Part shown: positions 63,001-64,000 of the stretch, piece by piece
Numbering within the stretch: position 1 is the stretch's first letter
Layout: each line of letters starts with the position of its first letter
Assembly: GCA_002294405.1 (NCBI GenBank)
Contig: DBFP01000018.1
Span: 1 to 64,000 of the forward strand
Direction of reading: 5' to 3'
DNA: 64,000 nucleotides
From: Anaerolineales bacterium UBA877
Lineage (GTDB): Bacteria; Chloroflexota; Anaerolineae; Anaerolineales; Villigracilaceae
Notes under the pieces: generated by a model
Databases searched by the model: none
Told to the model about the DNA's origin: nothing
The model's input: the letters and a program-made list of their open reading frames with translations, nothing else
Program-made: the position numbers and the translations under genes

Positions 63001-63701
63001 TCCGGAATGCGCATTCCATGTGCCTGGAGTGCCTGCAACGCGCCAATTGCCATATTGTCGTTTGCCGAGACTAACGCATCGAACCCCATCCTGCCTGTCT
63101 CGAATAGTTGCCCTACAGCTGCAGTCCCGGAATGCCGGTGAAAATCACCCGAAACAACCAGGTCGGGATGGAACGGCAAACCGAATTGCTTGAGCGTTTC
63201 GAGGTACGCCTCATACCTCTCTTCCGCATCCTGACTGACTTCGGGGCCGCGGATAAAGGCGATCTTTCGCCTTCCATGATCCTCTATTAAGTGGGAGAGC
63301 AGTTTGCGCATCCCCTCGCGCATATCGATGCGGATACTTGGAAAGGATGAAAGAACCATCCCCATACTGATTATCGGCAGGGGAGAATAATTTTGGCAGA
63401 ATGCTTCCATTTCGGCGGGGTCAAGGGTATGGTTGAGAATATTTGCCCATACCAGGAGCCCGTCTACGTTTGGCTGACCTGCGATGTTGAAGAGAATGTT
63501 TTTCTGAGCCTCGTACTGTTGCGGTCCGCGTGGCATTCCCCCGGAAAAGCAAATCAGGTTGACCTTCCGTTCCTCAGCTCCATCGGCTACCCCATGCCAC
63601 AGGTTGATCTCGGTAGGACCACTGAGTCGGGCGGTCAGCATCCCGATTGTTACTGGATGTGAAGAACGGGAAACGGGTGAGGGATTTGGCATCGAAGGCA
63701 T
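60078..63701 (-). CDS. Hybrid sensor kinase with LacI-type sugar-binding domain and AraC output
   Basis: 1207 aa in one chain. Numbering from the ATG at 63701: LacI/periplasmic-binding-like domain about 15-295 (VTIGMLTARLSGP, ALVSANDNMAIGALQAL, VIVTGFDDIEETR), ending in a SCGCQQ tail; linker and GAF-like region about 330-590; histidine kinase with H612 (VSHELRTP) and ATP domain (LLSNAFKF, SDTGPGIS, GIGLGLSI) to about 835; degenerate receiver about 845-965; full receiver with D1019 (VMLDLMMPDIDG) about 968-1085; AraC helix-turn-helix pair about 1100-1200. No signal peptide or membrane segments, so ligand sensing is cytoplasmic. Start chosen because the upstream GTG at 63776 lies inside the GH1 gene. 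Confidence 0.88.
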   Translation of the reverse strand: MPSMPNPSPVSRSSHPVTIGMLTARLSGPTEINLWHGVADGAEERKVNLICFSGGMPRGPQQYEAQKNILFNIAGQPNVDGLLVWANILNHTLDPAEMEAFCQNYSPLPIISMGMVLSSFPSIRIDMREGMRKLLSHLIEDHGRRKIAFIRGPEVSQDAEERYEAYLETLKQFGLPFHPDLVVSGDFHRHSGTAAVGQLFETGRMGFDALVSANDNMAIGALQALQAHGMRIPDDVIVTGFDDIEETRAVTPSLTTIRTPWHLLGTKSVDLVLSMLANEPVPEQILLETETIRRQSCGCQQMAIDNPQSDESGNHEVPTEKKIRRSVTQAKYTDNSADFFQALSSLAPVRVLETGLAKKLRDDLFSDIKAHHEGSSVFIQTLEEILDAIHAGTETLEWQDVLSFIRTKVDSLFQSRDDLITAHHLLETGFALVGETAHRRQLYQRLEAIEQTNRLNHIVQTMVTTYEIETLMKMLAQELPGLGIQSCFLSLYDEKGETPAWSRLILAYLGKERLPLDKGGIRFPTRQLLPAGVLPENRRTAFDVEALFFQDEQIGFVLFEIGPRDGDVYTTLRGHLSSALKSAELVQIALEAEGKAIKSDQLKTHLLANVSHELRTPLNIILGLSQTALSDPNPYGIKLPTQLTRDLGYIYVSGEHLIRLINDLLDTSRAEIGELDLCYEPVSPRALVKEVYETFKKTSASKQENVDLLLEVPEHLPILHADPVRLRQILMNLLSNAFKFTQLGKIILGAEVQLPHIHFWVSDTGPGISMELQERIFEPFVKADPPGHRREGIGLGLSITRRLVALHGGSITLDSLPGSGSIFHVYIPLPGLDYASAKEVNPEGAQPNLLWLSSHTEATPVIKAICQKNDLRPFWLGNIEDIELSLQQGKPVALAWDLENARPGDWSIIQKLRSYAQYCQLPLLIIHENINGMLSGGSRLTNVLLKPAGKEMLQHVLNLLPQAVQRGEIWIIDDDPQAIKYYQELISGSLSEFLVRAIHGGREALRLLEEETPDMVMLDLMMPDIDGFQVLEHLRSNVKTALIPVIIITGKILSYEDVKRLDAPKVMLQTKGVLSDLESVAEIQRVLTGSNTVQQPTSILVKQAFAYIQQNYTRSLTLIELSETIGVSKSYLSRIFKMETGISLWDYLNRFRIQKAKELLLLSDKSITGIAADVGYEDVGYFGRVFREITGCSPRAFRLQASPSVTK

Positions 63702-63729
63702 TCCACTAGGGGAATTAATTTTGCTCCGG

Positions 63730-64000
63730 TTATGTGTCAATTGAGTTGGATGCAATGACACGACGGTACCACTCACCGCTATCCTTTATAGTTCTTTTTT
63801 GCGTATTAAAATCAACATATATGAGCCCGAACCGCTTTGTAAAACCGTGACCCCACTCAAAATTATCCAGTAAGGACCAGACGAAATATCCACGTACATC
63901 TACTCCATCCTGCAAAGCCAGGCTGACCTGGGAAATATGCTGGCGCAGATATTCGAGGCGACGCACGTCGTTGATTTTGCCATCCACCGTAACTTCATCC
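63730..64000 (-). CDS. Glycoside hydrolase family 1 beta-glucosidase (C-terminal part)
   Basis: Only the last 90 or so residues are in the window; the frame is open to the right edge. VRGYFVWSLLDNFEWGHGFTKRFGL followed by IYVDFNTQKRTIKDSGEWYRRVI is the unmistakable GH1 C-terminus, including the aglycone/glucose-binding Trp and Glu in NFEWGHG. It precedes the hybrid regulator gene by 28 bp. Confidence 0.95.
   Translation of the reverse strand, partial: DEVTVDGKINDVRRLEYLRQHISQVSLALQDGVDVRGYFVWSLLDNFEWGHGFTKRFGLIYVDFNTQKRTIKDSGEWYRRVIASNSIDT

Overview
The window reads as one contig from a strictly anaerobic, polysaccharide-degrading bacterium. The combination of an anaerobic sulfatase-maturing enzyme, a tungsten/molybdenum aldehyde:ferredoxin oxidoreductase, corrinoid methyltransferases, many glycoside hydrolases and a hybrid LacI/kinase/AraC regulator fits an Anaerolineae-like member of Chloroflexota. 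That placement is inference from gene content; there is no rRNA, no intact tRNA gene, no CRISPR array and no transposase in the window.

Layout. 0-5 kb: end of an SCP2/class II aldolase fusion, an SDR, and a sulfatase with its radical-SAM maturase. 5.3-12.65 kb: an accessory island. Four degenerate tRNA-like repeats in one orientation (R1 5353, R2 10253, R3 11324, R4 12512) separate three gene modules: agmatine deimination (regulator, putrescine carbamoyltransferase, antiporter, agmatine deiminase), a small membrane protein, and a GNAT acetyltransferase. A decayed tyrosine recombinase lies beside R1, and R1, R2 and R3 are each followed by a terminator-like hairpin. 12.9-16.4 kb (+ strand): CE7 esterase and two sugar-isomerase-like proteins.

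16.4-37.6 kb (- strand, read right to left): a tightly packed sugar-catabolic block, many neighbours overlapping by 4 bp. GH38 alpha-mannosidase, PfkB kinase, pseudo-aldolase, aldolase-polyferredoxin fusion, AOR, lyxose/mannose isomerase and DUF4432 epimerase come first. GH172, a UroD-like/corrinoid/UroD-like methyltransferase trio and the xylose genes (xylA, GH3, xylB, second FGGY kinase, SDR) follow. The first part suggests mannose -> fructose -> phosphorylated ketose -> aldolase cleavage -> aldehyde oxidation by AOR, with electrons passed to a four-cluster ferredoxin fused to the aldolase itself. This is the most striking system here.

37.8-54.9 kb (- strand): isochorismatase-like hydrolase, racemase-like protein, split transketolase, degenerate M24 peptidase, GH5, a CUT1-type ABC importer without its ATPase, GH63-like hydrolase, a receiver protein with Glu for Asp, two UroD-like proteins, transaldolase and GH51 arabinofuranosidase. 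Two promoter regions (49618-49679 and 55017-55078) share a conserved block at identical spacing from a conserved -10, suggesting one activator for both units. 55.4-64 kb: a NIF3 protein on the + strand, then on - a DUF6259 hydrolase-like protein, another UroD-like protein, a very large hybrid regulator (sugar-binding domain, kinase, receivers, AraC DNA-binding domain) and the end of a GH1 glucosidase. The extracellular or released xylan, arabinan, mannan and beta-glucan sugars would feed isomerases and kinases and then transketolase/transaldolase; the methyltransferases may remove O-methyl groups from decorated sugars.
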